Of a stretch of DNA of 64,000 bases, positions 1 through 8,397 are shown piece after piece. Location of the stretch: contig NZ_WHUG01000017.1 of assembly GCF_009380215.1 (NCBI RefSeq), positions 62,001-126,000 on the forward strand. The letters run 5' to 3'. Made by a program: the position numbers and the translations under genes. Every line of letters starts with the position of its first letter. The first letter of the stretch is position 1. The notes below the pieces were generated by a model. The model saw only the letters and a list, made by a program, of their open reading frames with translations, was not told where the DNA came from and searched no databases. The DNA is from Rugamonas aquatica. GTDB taxonomy: Bacteria > Pseudomonadota > Gammaproteobacteria > Burkholderiales > Burkholderiaceae_D.

Positions 1-798
1 CGGCAGTTCCAGCAGCGCGAGCGGCAGCCTTTCCGCCAGCAGCCGCGCCAGACGGCCGGGCAGCGTGAGTATCATATCGCTGTCCGCCACCAGCATCGCA
101 CCGGCAAGAAAATGGGGCACGCGCAACGCGACGTGGCGAGTGCGCCCCTGCGCCGATAACGCAACGTCAACCGCACTCTCGCCCACGCCGGAAATGGTCA
201 CGGCAATGTGACGCAAGCTCACGTACCGCTCCAGACCAAGTCCCTCAGACACCGCAGGATGATCGGCTCTCATCACGCACACCAGGCTGTCGGCGTAAAG
301 ACTGCGCCGATGCAAACTGCCTGGCAGCGCATCAAAAATCCCCAACGCCAGATCCGCGCCGCCCTGCTCTATCAGCCGCACATTATCCCCGACCGGTTGC
401 GCGATATGGAGACTGAGCGCAGGCGCATGGCGCTCGAAGCGCGCCATCAACCCGGCAAGCACCATCAGGCTCAGGTGGTCATGCGCGGCGATCGTGATGC
501 GCCCCGTTGCCGACGCTGGATCGAAGACGGCAGGCGAGACGATGCCCCGCGCATCATCCAGCAGCTTGGCCACCGGCCCCGCCAGCGCCTCGCCGCGCGG
601 CGTCAGTTCCAGGCCGAGCTTGCCGCGTACCACCAGGCGATCGCCCAGCATCGTGCGCAGCCGCCCCAGCGCTCGGCTGGCGGCCGGCTGGCTCAAGCCC
701 AGGCGGAGGCCGGCCTGGGTAACGCTACGCTCCCGAACCAGCGCTTCGAACAGCTTCAACAGATTGAGATCGACTGCAGATAAATCCACTTGGTGCAT
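1..798 (-). CDS. LysR-family transcriptional regulator (3' end outside window)
   Basis: DNA-binding regulator of the LysR family. The first 266 codons are present and the frame runs off the window start, so the C-terminal end is missing. A winged helix-turn-helix is visible at about residues 25-48 (SVTQAGLRLGLSQPAASRAL), followed by the linker helix and the effector-binding domain from about residue 95 (GRITIAAHDHLSL). I chose the ATG at 798 because MHQVDLSAVDLNLLKLFEAL is the usual N-terminus of the NodD/LeuO-like branch. An in-frame ATG at 816 would add six residues. It is divergent from the NmrA-type oxidoreductase at 879, its most likely target, and an inverted repeat lies between them. 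The ligand cannot be told from sequence. Confidence 0.9.
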   Translation of the reverse strand, partial: MHQVDLSAVDLNLLKLFEALVRERSVTQAGLRLGLSQPAASRALGRLRTMLGDRLVVRGKLGLELTPRGEALAGPVAKLLDDARGIVSPAVFDPASATGRITIAAHDHLSLMVLAGLMARFERHAPALSLHIAQPVGDNVRLIEQGGADLALGIFDALPGSLHRRSLYADSLVCVMRADHPAVSEGLGLERYVSLRHIAVTISGVGESAVDVALSAQGRTRHVALRVPHFLAGAMLVADSDMILTLPGRLARLLAERLPLALLELP

Positions 799-847
799 GT
801 TGAGTATGACTTTCATGCCATTTATGTATGTCGAGCGATCATGCACC

Positions 848-865
848 ATTCAGGCTCATCTGAAT
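848..865. promoter_or_regulatory. Inverted repeat, candidate LysR operator
   Basis: Perfect inverted repeat with arms ATTCAG and CTGAAT and a 6-nt spacer, lying in the 80-nt divergent region between the LysR gene and the NmrA-type gene. It ends directly before the AGGAG Shine-Dalgarno (866-870) of the gene at 879. A regulator bound here could block that gene. The spacing is not the textbook T-N11-A LysR box, so assignment to this LysR protein is inference. Confidence 0.4.
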
Positions 866-878
866 AGGAGATTTCTGT

Positions 879-1760
879 ATGACTGCTTCCCTCCCCCTCC
901 CATACGTAGTATTCGGCGTGACCGGCCGTACCGGCGCCGCAGCCGCCGATGCGCTGTTGCGCGCAGGGCTAGCCGTGCGCGTCGTGGTGCGCGACCCGGC
1001 TCAAGGCCGCCCCTGGGCCGAACGCGGCGCGCAGGTCGCCGTGGCCGACCTGACCGACCTGTCCTCGATGACGAAGGCGCTCAACCAGGCCCGGGGCGCC
1101 TACGTCGTCAGCCCGCAGCACTACAACCGTGAAGACCTGTTCGAGATCGCCGACCTGATTGCCGATACCACGGCGCGCGCTGCGGTTGCGGCCGAGGTGC
1201 CAAGGCTGGTGGCACTGTCCTCGATAGGCGCCGACCGCGAAAGCGCGACAGGATGGATCGGGATGAACCGCATCTTCGAACAGCGCCTGGGCGCAACCGG
1301 CATCCCCACCGCCTTCCTGCGCGCGGCCTACTTCATGGAGAACTGGATGCCGCTGGTCGGATACGCCATGTGCAGCGGCACGCTGCCGACGTTCCTGGCG
1401 CCGGCACAGCGCGCGATCCCGATGGTGGCGACGGTCGATGTCGGCAGCGCCGCAGCCGCCCTGCTGCAGGAAGAAAGAACCGCGACCAGCATCGTCACGC
1501 TCTCGGGGCCGAAAGACTACGCCCCGAACGATGTCGCCGCCGTTATTTCAGCCTCGCTCAGGAAGCCTGTCGACGTGGCGGTACTGCCCGAAGCCGAGTG
1601 GCCCAACGCGCTGGCGGATGCCCGTTTCTCCAAGGCCGCCCTTGCCGGTTTCGCCGAAATGACCCGCAGCCTCAATGACTCGCATATCGACATCAAGAGC
1701 GATCCCAACGCGGTCGAATGGGCAGGAACGACGACGCTCGAACGAGTCATCGCAGCTTGA
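879..1760 (+). CDS. NmrA-like NAD(P)-binding oxidoreductase
   Basis: A 293-residue Rossmann-fold protein of the atypical short-chain dehydrogenase (NmrA/HSCARG) group. Strand beta-1 and the nucleotide-binding loop are clear: YVVFGVTGRTG with GxTGxxG at residues 13-19. RVVVRDP follows at the end of beta-2 with basic residues that favour NADP(H), then ALSSIGAD. The canonical SDR Tyr-xxx-Lys pair is not evident, as usual in NmrA proteins, which often act as NADP(H) sensors or quinone/ether reductases. The start has an AGGAG 8 nt upstream. It is divergent from the LysR gene. The exported hydrolase follows 58 nt downstream and may be co-transcribed. Substrate unknown. Confidence 0.82.
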   Translation: MTASLPLPYVVFGVTGRTGAAAADALLRAGLAVRVVVRDPAQGRPWAERGAQVAVADLTDLSSMTKALNQARGAYVVSPQHYNREDLFEIADLIADTTARAAVAAEVPRLVALSSIGADRESATGWIGMNRIFEQRLGATGIPTAFLRAAYFMENWMPLVGYAMCSGTLPTFLAPAQRAIPMVATVDVGSAAAALLQEERTATSIVTLSGPKDYAPNDVAAVISASLRKPVDVAVLPEAEWPNALADARFSKAALAGFAEMTRSLNDSHIDIKSDPNAVEWAGTTTLERVIAA

Positions 1761-1785
1761 CTCTGACATAACGTGATACCCAAAA

Positions 1786-1806
1786 CTTGGTGCACTCATC
1801 ACCAAG
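1786..1806 (+). promoter_or_regulatory. Hairpin overlapping the ribosome binding site of the hydrolase gene
   Basis: Perfect inverted repeat CTTGGTG-N7-CACCAAG. Its 3' arm runs into the AAGGAAAGG ribosome binding site (from about 1804) of the gene starting at 1819. In mRNA this stem would partly occlude the Shine-Dalgarno, or as DNA it could be an operator. No T-run follows, so it is not an obvious terminator for the gene ending at 1760. Confidence 0.35.
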
Positions 1807-1818
1807 GAAAGGGACATC

Positions 1819-2838
1819 ATGCGTAAGCTTCAACAGATAGCCAAGGCCGCCACGGCGGCCGGTGCACTCGGCCTATCGATCATCGCGCCGGCAGCCGGCG
1901 CTGCCCCGCTGCGCGAACAGGACGACATCGTCACCGTCGCCGGCGTGGAGATCGCCTGCCGCCTCACTTTCCCGTCAGGGCCTGCGCGGGGCGCGGTGCT
2001 TTTGCTGCCGGGCTCACTCTTCAGCGACGTGGACGGCAACTACCCGGCCATGCAACTCAAGCCTCACCTGTATGCGGACCTGGCCGCGCAGTTGGGCGAG
2101 CGCGGTTTCGCCGTGCTGCGCATGGCGAAGATCGGCCCGGGCACCGGCTCGCGCACCGTGAACGCACAAGCCGCCGCCCGCCACGCCGACTTCACGACCC
2201 GCACCGAAGCAGCGGCCGCCGGCCTGGCCTTGCTGCACAAGGCCGCTCCGGCCCGTCCCCTCATCGTGGCGGGACACAGCGAAGGCGCGCTGGTGGCCTC
2301 CCTGCTGGCCGGCAGCCCCGATGCGGCGGCCATCGACGGCGTGGTGATGCTGTCCGGCCCAGCGCTGCCCATCCTCAGCCTGCTGCGCGACCAGGTGAGC
2401 GCGATGGCGCCGCCGGGCGCCAGCCCCGATATGACGATGTTCGACCGCGCCATCGCCGCCATCCGCGCCGGCGAGCCTTTACCTGCGGGCGCGCAGGCCA
2501 ATCCGCAAACGGCGATGCTGGCGGCCATGCCCCCATTCAGCCTGGCCTATCTGCGCAGCACCGATCGCTTCGACCCTGTGGCCGAACTGGCGCGCGTGCG
2601 CCAGCCGGTGCTGATCGTGCAGGGTGGACGCGATGGCTCGGTGCCGCCCGCGCACGCGGCCCGTCTCCAAGAGGGACGGCGCAATCTGCCGACGGAACTG
2701 GCCCGCTTCCCGGAGCTGAACCACTTCTACAAAGTCACGCCGCCCTACATGCCGCCGATGCAGTCGATGGCGCTCGACACCACCAGCGATCCGGCGGTCG
2801 CGGAGCGCATCGCCCGCTGGGCGCTAGGGCTGCGGTGA
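1819..2838 (+). CDS. Exported alpha/beta hydrolase
   Basis: A 339-residue alpha/beta-hydrolase-fold protein. Residues 1-29 form a signal peptide (MRKLQQIAK, then a hydrophobic stretch ending in PAAGAA), so it should act in the periplasm or outside. The nucleophile elbow GHSEG places Ser154, GGRDG gives Asp272 and LNHFYK gives His302, a complete catalytic triad in the correct order. The segment LLLPGSLFSDVDGNYP is the oxyanion-hole region. The family includes esterases and dienelactone-type hydrolases, and nothing fixes the substrate. Its 3' end overlaps the convergent LysR gene by 15 nt, leaving no room for a terminator between them. Confidence 0.85.
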   Translation: MRKLQQIAKAATAAGALGLSIIAPAAGAAPLREQDDIVTVAGVEIACRLTFPSGPARGAVLLLPGSLFSDVDGNYPAMQLKPHLYADLAAQLGERGFAVLRMAKIGPGTGSRTVNAQAAARHADFTTRTEAAAAGLALLHKAAPARPLIVAGHSEGALVASLLAGSPDAAAIDGVVMLSGPALPILSLLRDQVSAMAPPGASPDMTMFDRAIAAIRAGEPLPAGAQANPQTAMLAAMPPFSLAYLRSTDRFDPVAELARVRQPVLIVQGGRDGSVPPAHAARLQEGRRNLPTELARFPELNHFYKVTPPYMPPMQSMALDTTSDPAVAERIARWALGLR

Positions 2839-3786
2839 CGCAGGGCCGATCTGGCAAGCCGCGCCGCCGGTCGGGCCGCGGAACGGATCGTCAAGCAGCA
2901 TGAAACGCTCGGCTAAAAAATCCACCAGCAAGCGCGTGGCGGGCAGCATGCCGCGCCGGGTCGGCATCACCGCGTAGATCACTTCGGTCTTCGGCGCCCA
3001 GCCGGGCAAGACCTCGATCAGCTGCCGCTGCGCCAGGTCGTCATGCACCTGCGCGCTCGGCAGCTGCACGATGCCGAGCCCGCGCAGCGCGGCCAGGCGC
3101 AGCATACGCATATCGTTGACCGCCAGGCGCGGACGATGCCGCACCGTGCTGCTTGCGCCGCTCTGGTGATGCAGCGTCCAGCTGTAGTCGCGCTGCACCT
3201 TGCCATGGTGCGCGCTGGGGAAGCGCGCCAGATCTTCCGGCGTTGTCGGCGCACCCAGGCGCTGCAACAGGTCCGGGCTGGCCACCAGCCGCTGCACGCG
3301 CTGCGACAGCTCGCGTGAAATCAAATCCGAATCCTCGAACGGCGGCACGCGCACCCGCAGCGCAATGTCCACGCCTTCCGCCACCACATCCACGCTGCGG
3401 TTGCTGGCCTCCAGCTGCACATCCACGCGCGGGTACTGCAGCATGAACTGCGTAATCATCAGGCCCACGCACTCCTCCAGCAAGGCGATCGGGCAGGTCA
3501 GCCGCAGCAGGCCGGCCGGCTCGTTGCTGCTCATCGCCACCGACTCCTCGGCGGCGGTGGCGGCGGACAGCATGGCGCGGCAATGCGTGTAGTAGTTCTG
3601 GCCCACCTCGGTCGCCTTGAAGCTGCGCGTGTTGCGCACGATCAGGCGCACGCCCAGCCGCTCTTCCAGCAAGGCGATACGGCGACTCAGGCTGGACTTT
3701 GGGATGCCCAGCGCCCGCGCCGTGGGGTTGAACCCGCCGTGGTCGATCACCATCACAAAGTACTGCAGGTCGTTCAGGTCAAGCAT
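2824..3786 (-). CDS. LysR-family transcriptional regulator
   Basis: A 320-residue LysR regulator. The N-terminal winged helix-turn-helix is MLDLNDLQYFVMVIDHGGFN followed by ARALGIPKSSLSRRIALLEE (residues 21-42). The C-terminal periplasmic-binding-protein-like effector domain starts near residue 90 (GLLRLTCPIALLEECVG). It resembles the large AaeR/DsdC-like class that controls quinone, aromatic or aldehyde detoxification genes. It is divergent from the seven-gene operon starting at 3969 and is the best candidate for its regulator. The divergent region is 182 nt and holds a short palindrome TTGT-CTAT-ACAA at 3907-3918. The inducer is unknown. Confidence 0.92.
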   Translation of the reverse strand: MLDLNDLQYFVMVIDHGGFNPTARALGIPKSSLSRRIALLEERLGVRLIVRNTRSFKATEVGQNYYTHCRAMLSAATAAEESVAMSSNEPAGLLRLTCPIALLEECVGLMITQFMLQYPRVDVQLEASNRSVDVVAEGVDIALRVRVPPFEDSDLISRELSQRVQRLVASPDLLQRLGAPTTPEDLARFPSAHHGKVQRDYSWTLHHQSGASSTVRHRPRLAVNDMRMLRLAALRGLGIVQLPSAQVHDDLAQRQLIEVLPGWAPKTEVIYAVMPTRRGMLPATRLLVDFLAERFMLLDDPFRGPTGGAACQIGPASPQP

Positions 3787-3968
3787 AAGCGGGGGAAGTT
3801 GTTAAGAAGAGTTATCAAAAAAACGGGCGGGACTATAGCACGCAGCCTGGGGTTGCACTGTCCCACGGACGGGAAGGTGCTGACAGTTTCCACGGACTAC
3901 CGGCGGTTGTCTATACAAATCTAGAATGAGCTCGCTTTTCCCTACCACCCAACGCAAGGAGCTTCACC

Positions 3969-4451
3969 ATGACCGCCCCACTGTCGACCATCGACCGCTT
4001 CGAAATCTTCGAACAGCTCCATCTGCACCAGCGCTACATCGACAACGACGCCAGCCGCGCCTCCGCCGAGCTGTACGCGTCGCTGTACTGGCCGGAAGCG
4101 CGCTTCACCGTGAACGACATCCGCCAGAACGTGTTCGACGGCCCGGCCGGCATGAAGCAGCTCTACGACTATGCCCACAGCGTGTTCCCGATGCAGCGCA
4201 TGCGCCACTCGCTGGGCACCTTCGTGATCCAGGGCGCGGGCGACGCCGCCACCGTCGAATGGAACTGGGTCGTCACCTGGCGCGAAGGCGGCGAAGGCTT
4301 CCTGTCGACCGGCACCTACTTCGACAAGTTCGAAAAACGCGGCGGCGTCTGGAAATGCGCGGACCGCATCTCCCACGTCGATCCGAACTGGCCGGCCGAG
4401 AAGTTCCAGCCCTGGGTGGACCGCCAGGACCAGACCTTCAAGGCATCCTGA
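3969..4451 (+). CDS. SnoaL/NTF2-like domain protein
   Basis: A 160-residue single-domain protein with the cone-shaped NTF2/SnoaL fold pattern. A helical N-terminus (IDRFEIFEQLHLHQRYIDND) precedes YWPEARFTVND, a central HSLGTFVIQG beta strand and VEWNWVVTWREGGEGFLSTGTYFDKFEK. Family members are dehydratases, isomerases or polyketide cyclases. No signal peptide, so cytoplasmic. AAGGAG lies 7 nt before the ATG. First gene of the operon; the next gene begins 9 nt after its stop. Its role beside oxidoreductases and a catalase-like protein is not known. Confidence 0.8.
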   Translation: MTAPLSTIDRFEIFEQLHLHQRYIDNDASRASAELYASLYWPEARFTVNDIRQNVFDGPAGMKQLYDYAHSVFPMQRMRHSLGTFVIQGAGDAATVEWNWVVTWREGGEGFLSTGTYFDKFEKRGGVWKCADRISHVDPNWPAEKFQPWVDRQDQTFKAS

Positions 4452-4460
4452 GGCAGCGCC

Positions 4461-5408
4461 ATGAGCGACCAACACGCAAGCGGCGACGCCTTGCTGGAAG
4501 GCCTGCTGGCGGCGCTGCAGGCCACCTTCGGCCGCCACCCCGGCCAGCGCGCCACGCATGCGAAGGGCATCGTGGCGAGCGGCTTCTTCACCGCCACGGC
4601 CGCCGCAGGGCGCTTGAGCCGCGCGGCGCACCTGCAGGGGCAAACGGTGCCGGTCACGCTGAGGTTCAGTAATTTCAGCGGCGTGCCGCAGACGCCGGAC
4701 GGCGATCCCATGGCCAGCCCGCGCGGCCTGGGCATCCGCTTCCATCTGGCGGACGGCGCGGAGACGGACATCGTGGCCCACTCCTTCGACGGCTTCCCGG
4801 TGGGCTCGCCGCAGCTATTCCTCGAATTCCTGCAGGCGATTGCGGCCTCGGTCTTCGAATCCGCACCCGATGCCGCGCCGCTGGAGCGCTTCCTCGCGGC
4901 CCACGACAGTGCGCGCCACTACCTGGAAACGCCCAAGCCTGCGCCGCGCAGCTACGCTTCGCTGCCCTACTTCGGCGTCAACGCCTTCCTGCTGGCCGCC
5001 GCCGACGGCGCGCTGAGCATGGGCCGCTACCGCATCGATCCAACGCTGACACAGGCCTTCGTGCCGGACGACGAAGTGCCGGCGCAGGCCGACGGTTATC
5101 TGGCCGACGAACTGGCGGCGCGGCTGGCGCAAGGGCCAGTCTCCATGCGGCTGAAGTTCCAGCTGGCCGGCCCCGGCGACGACAGCGCCGACGGCTCCAT
5201 CGCCTGGCCGCACAGCGGACCGGATGCGCGCGCCGAGATCGACCTCGGTGAATTGCGAATCACGGCGCTGGCCGATGACCAGATCCAGGCCGCGCGCGAT
5301 CTGGCGCTAGATCCGGGCCGATTGATCGATGGACTGATGCTGTCCGACGATCCCATGGTCCCGGTGCGCAGCGCGGTCTACCGCCTGGCCGCAAGCCGCA
5401 GACGTTAA
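4461..5408 (+). CDS. Minimal catalase-like (SrpA-type) heme peroxidase
   Basis: A 315-residue catalase-family protein, much shorter than the roughly 480-residue monofunctional catalases. It keeps the core: distal His33 in RATHAKG, distal Asn71 in RFSNFSG, and near the C-terminus R303-x-x-x-Tyr307 (VRSAVY), which matches the proximal heme-tyrosine motif of catalases. GFPVGSPQLFLEFLQAI corresponds to the conserved FP/FxRDP region. Minimal catalases often have organic peroxidase activity. No signal peptide is evident, so cytoplasmic. In this operon it could destroy hydrogen peroxide produced by the GMC-type oxidoreductase downstream (inference). Confidence 0.85.
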   Translation: MSDQHASGDALLEGLLAALQATFGRHPGQRATHAKGIVASGFFTATAAAGRLSRAAHLQGQTVPVTLRFSNFSGVPQTPDGDPMASPRGLGIRFHLADGAETDIVAHSFDGFPVGSPQLFLEFLQAIAASVFESAPDAAPLERFLAAHDSARHYLETPKPAPRSYASLPYFGVNAFLLAAADGALSMGRYRIDPTLTQAFVPDDEVPAQADGYLADELAARLAQGPVSMRLKFQLAGPGDDSADGSIAWPHSGPDARAEIDLGELRITALADDQIQAARDLALDPGRLIDGLMLSDDPMVPVRSAVYRLAASRRR

Positions 5409-5461
5409 GCAGTTACCGAAGCACTACCCACCACAACCACCATCACATCAGGAGAACAAAC

Positions 5462-6217
5462 ATGCTGCGTAAAGCAATCGCCACGGCCGTACTGGCCACT
5501 TCCGCACTGGGCGCGCAAGCCCAGACCACCGCTGCACCTACTTCGGTCGTGCTGGTGCACGGCGCTTTCGCCGACGGCTCCGACTGGGCGCAAGTGATCC
5601 CGCTACTGCAAGCCAAAGGCCTGCACGTACAGGCGGTACAGAACAGCCTCGATTCACTGGCCGGCGACGCCGCCGCAACCCGCCGCTCCATCGACGCAGC
5701 GCCGGGCAAAGTGATCCTGGTCGGCCACTCGTGGGGCGGCAGCGTCATCACCGAAGCGGGCACCCACGCCAAAGTAGCGGCGCTGGTGTATGTCGCCGCG
5801 TTCGCGCCGGGCAGCGGCCAAAGCACCGGCGAATTGGGCAAGGACTACCCGCCATCGCAGGGCCAGCGCGAATTCGTCAAGGACGCGCACAACTACCTGT
5901 CGCTGAGCGCCAAGGGCATGAGCACCGCCTTCGCACAAGACCTGCCGGCCGACGTCACCAAAGTGATGGCCGCCACCCAGGGCGCGATCCGGGCCAAGGC
6001 TTTCGAGGACCGCATCAGCACCGCGGCATGGACCACCAAGCCGTCGTACTACATCGTCAGTGAGCAGGACCGCATGATCCCGCCCGAGCTGCAACGCGCA
6101 CTGGCCAGCCGCATCAAAGCCAAGACCACCAGCCTGCAAGCCAGCCACGTCGCGCACCGCTCGCACCCGGCCGAAGTGGCACAGGTGATCCTGCAAGCGG
6201 CCGGCATCTCCCAGTAA
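5462..6217 (+). CDS. Exported alpha/beta hydrolase
   Basis: A 251-residue alpha/beta hydrolase with a short signal peptide (residues 1-20, MLRKAIATAVL through GAQA). SVVLVHGAFADGSDW is the oxyanion region and GHSWGG gives nucleophile Ser90. Glu or Asp in VSEQDRMIP and His in SHVAHRSHP supply the rest of the triad. It matches the group of short alpha/beta hydrolases related to plant-type esterases/hydroxynitrile lyases common in proteobacterial stress operons. AGGAGAAC precedes the ATG. The 53-nt gap upstream is the largest inside the operon. Confidence 0.87.
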   Translation: MLRKAIATAVLATSALGAQAQTTAAPTSVVLVHGAFADGSDWAQVIPLLQAKGLHVQAVQNSLDSLAGDAAATRRSIDAAPGKVILVGHSWGGSVITEAGTHAKVAALVYVAAFAPGSGQSTGELGKDYPPSQGQREFVKDAHNYLSLSAKGMSTAFAQDLPADVTKVMAATQGAIRAKAFEDRISTAAWTTKPSYYIVSEQDRMIPPELQRALASRIKAKTTSLQASHVAHRSHPAEVAQVILQAAGISQ

Positions 6218-6235
6218 CCCCACACAGGAATTTTC

Positions 6236-6835
6236 ATGGCCAAGGTTTTGGTACTCTACTACTCGTCCTACGGACATCTCGAACAGATGGCGCACGCCCT
6301 CGCCGAAGGCGCCAGCGCGGCCGGCGCCACCGTCGATGTCAAGCGCGTGCCGGAAACGGTGCCGGTCGAAGTGGCGCAGCGCGGCCACTTCAAACTGGAC
6401 CAGATCGCACCGGTGGCCACGGCCGCCGAGCTGGAACACTACGACGCCATCATCATCGGCACGCCGACGCGCTACGGCCGCATGGCGTCGCAGATGGCGG
6501 CCTTCCTCGACCAGACCGGCGGCATGTGGGCGCGCGGCGCCTTCACCGGCAAGGTCGGCGCGGCCTTCACCTCCACCGGCACTCAGCACGGCGGCCATGA
6601 GCAGACGCTGTTCTCCGTCATCACCAACCTGCTGCACTTCGGTATGGTCATCGTCGGCATGCCGTACACGCACGCAGGCCAGTCCACGTCGGCGGAAATC
6701 GTCGGCGGCTCGCCGTACGGCGCCGGCACCATCGCCGGCAACGACGGCTCGCGCCAGCCCAGCGCCATCGACCTGGCCGGCGCCCGCCACCAGGGCGAAG
6801 TCGTCGCCCAGACTGCCGCCAAACTGTTCGGCTAA
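6236..6835 (+). CDS. wrbA: NAD(P)H:quinone oxidoreductase WrbA
   Basis: A 199-residue flavodoxin-like enzyme that reduces quinones by two electrons and so avoids semiquinone radicals; FMN-dependent and cytoplasmic. Recognised by VLVLYYSSYGHLEQMA (FMN phosphate loop), IIGTPTRYGRMASQM, FLDQTGGMW, TSTGTQHGG and GGSPYGAGTIAG near the C-terminus. Full length for the family. It lies 18 nt after the hydrolase and 21 nt before the GMC gene, with AGGAA at the start. Its presence in this operon points to quinone or redox stress linked to the oxidase genes. Confidence 0.95.
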   Translation: MAKVLVLYYSSYGHLEQMAHALAEGASAAGATVDVKRVPETVPVEVAQRGHFKLDQIAPVATAAELEHYDAIIIGTPTRYGRMASQMAAFLDQTGGMWARGAFTGKVGAAFTSTGTQHGGHEQTLFSVITNLLHFGMVIVGMPYTHAGQSTSAEIVGGSPYGAGTIAGNDGSRQPSAIDLAGARHQGEVVAQTAAKLFG

Positions 6836-6856
6836 CCACAGACCTCCACCACAGCC

Positions 6857-8380
6857 ATGACTTCCCTCTCCTCCCTAAAAGTTTTGAACGACATCGTCGA
6901 CATCCTGGTGGTCGGCGGCGGCTCGGCCGGCGCCGTGCTGGCCTCGCGCCTGAGCGAACGCGCCGACCGCAGCGTGCTGCTGCTTGAAGCCGGCCCGGCC
7001 CACGCGGCCTGGGACTACCCCGCAGTCATCAGCAGCAGCGACCGGCTTGGCGGCGACCAGGATCACGAATGGGGCTACAAGACCGAGCCAGGCTACATCG
7101 GCCATCCGGTCGGCGCCCTGCGCGGCAAGGTACTGGGCGGCAGCTCCGGCATCAACGGCGCCGTCGCCATCCGCGCGCGCGCCAGCGACTTCCAGAACTG
7201 GAACCTGCCCGGCTGGTCCTACGACGATCTGCTGCCGTCCTTCAAGCGCCTGGAAGACAGCGACGGCGGCGCCACCGACCTGCACGGCCAGGGCGGCCCG
7301 CTGCCAGTGCGCCAGCTGACGCGTGCGGACACCACGCCGATGCAGCAAGCCTTCACCGACGCGGCCCTCGCCGCCGGCTACGCGGCCGTTTCCGATTTCG
7401 ACGGCGCGGATCCGCACGGCGTTGGTCCGTACCGCATGAACGTCGTCAACGGCGTGCGCGTCAACACCGGCATGGCTTACCTTGGCAACAGCGTGCGCGC
7501 CCGCGCCAACCTGCGCGTGCAGGGCGGCGTGACGGTCGACCGCGTACTGTTCGAAGGCACGCAAGCGGTCGGCGTGCGCCTGGCAGATGGCCAGGTCATC
7601 AAAGCAAAGCAAGTGGTGCTGAGCGCCGGCACTTACGGCAGCGCGGCCATCCTGCTGCGCTCCGGCGTCGGTCCCGCGAAAGAGCTGGAGGCGTTGGACA
7701 TTCCGTCGGTGGCCAACCTGCCGGTGGGCCAGCGCCTGAAGGACCACCCGTTCTACTACAACGCCTACGCCGCCAAACCGGAAGCCATCGGCGCGCAATC
7801 GCCCGCCATCGGCGCCAAGCTGTGGACCCGCAGCAGCCTGGCCAAACCGGGCGAGCTGGATCTGCACATCACCGCCACCCACCTGTTCCCGCATGAATTC
7901 AGCCCGACCAAAGTCGGCTTCGTGCTGGCGGTGGCGCTGACGCTGCCGCAATCGGTGGGCAAGTTCCGCATCACCACGCGCGATCCGCTGGCCGCGCCGT
8001 CCATCGACCTGAACTTCCTGGCCGATGCGGGCGACCGCGCGCGCCTGCTGGAAGGCGTGAAGCTGGCGCGCAAGCTGGGCCAGACCGCCCCGCTGTCCGC
8101 GCTGGTGCACAGCGAGCTGGCGCCGGGCGCGGACGCCCAGGACGACAGCGCCATCGAACGCTCCATGCTCGACACGCTGGACACCTACCACCATCCGACT
8201 TCCACCGTGCCGATGGGCCGCGATGGCGATCCGCATACGGTGCTGGACCTTGAATGCCGCGTGCGCGGCGTGACGGGCCTGCGCGTGGTGGACGCTTCGA
8301 TCTTCCCGGACACCGTGTCGGTCGCCACCAACATCACCACCATCGCGATCGCCGAACACGCGGCCGCGCGTTTCTTCTGA
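6857..8380 (+). CDS. GMC-family FAD-dependent oxidoreductase
   Basis: A 507-residue glucose-methanol-choline oxidoreductase that oxidises an alcohol to an aldehyde or ketone using FAD. The N-terminal dinucleotide motif is GGGSAG (20-25), followed by LLLEAGP. The GMC signature is RGKVLGGSSGINGAVAIRA. SAGTYGSAAILLRSGVG is the second signature. The active-site pair is His445/446 in TYHHPTST and Asn492 in ATNITT; a His-Asn pair is typical of the choline dehydrogenase/aryl-alcohol oxidase branch. The aldehyde dehydrogenase starts 17 nt downstream, so the two probably form a two-step alcohol-to-acid route. Whether oxygen or a quinone takes the electrons cannot be read from sequence. Confidence 0.9.
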   Translation: MTSLSSLKVLNDIVDILVVGGGSAGAVLASRLSERADRSVLLLEAGPAHAAWDYPAVISSSDRLGGDQDHEWGYKTEPGYIGHPVGALRGKVLGGSSGINGAVAIRARASDFQNWNLPGWSYDDLLPSFKRLEDSDGGATDLHGQGGPLPVRQLTRADTTPMQQAFTDAALAAGYAAVSDFDGADPHGVGPYRMNVVNGVRVNTGMAYLGNSVRARANLRVQGGVTVDRVLFEGTQAVGVRLADGQVIKAKQVVLSAGTYGSAAILLRSGVGPAKELEALDIPSVANLPVGQRLKDHPFYYNAYAAKPEAIGAQSPAIGAKLWTRSSLAKPGELDLHITATHLFPHEFSPTKVGFVLAVALTLPQSVGKFRITTRDPLAAPSIDLNFLADAGDRARLLEGVKLARKLGQTAPLSALVHSELAPGADAQDDSAIERSMLDTLDTYHHPTSTVPMGRDGDPHTVLDLECRVRGVTGLRVVDASIFPDTVSVATNITTIAIAEHAAARFF

Positions 8381-8397
8381 CCTCACCGAGAACGATC

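Noticed and set aside
2824..2838. Overlapping convergent gene ends as a regulatory antisense device
   Set aside because: Several convergent pairs in this window lie 2-15 nt apart or overlap, so it is ordinary gene packing.
8254..8397. Upstream extension of the aldehyde dehydrogenase frame
   Set aside because: Lies within the GMC gene in another frame; the ATG at 8398 begins the conserved N-terminus.
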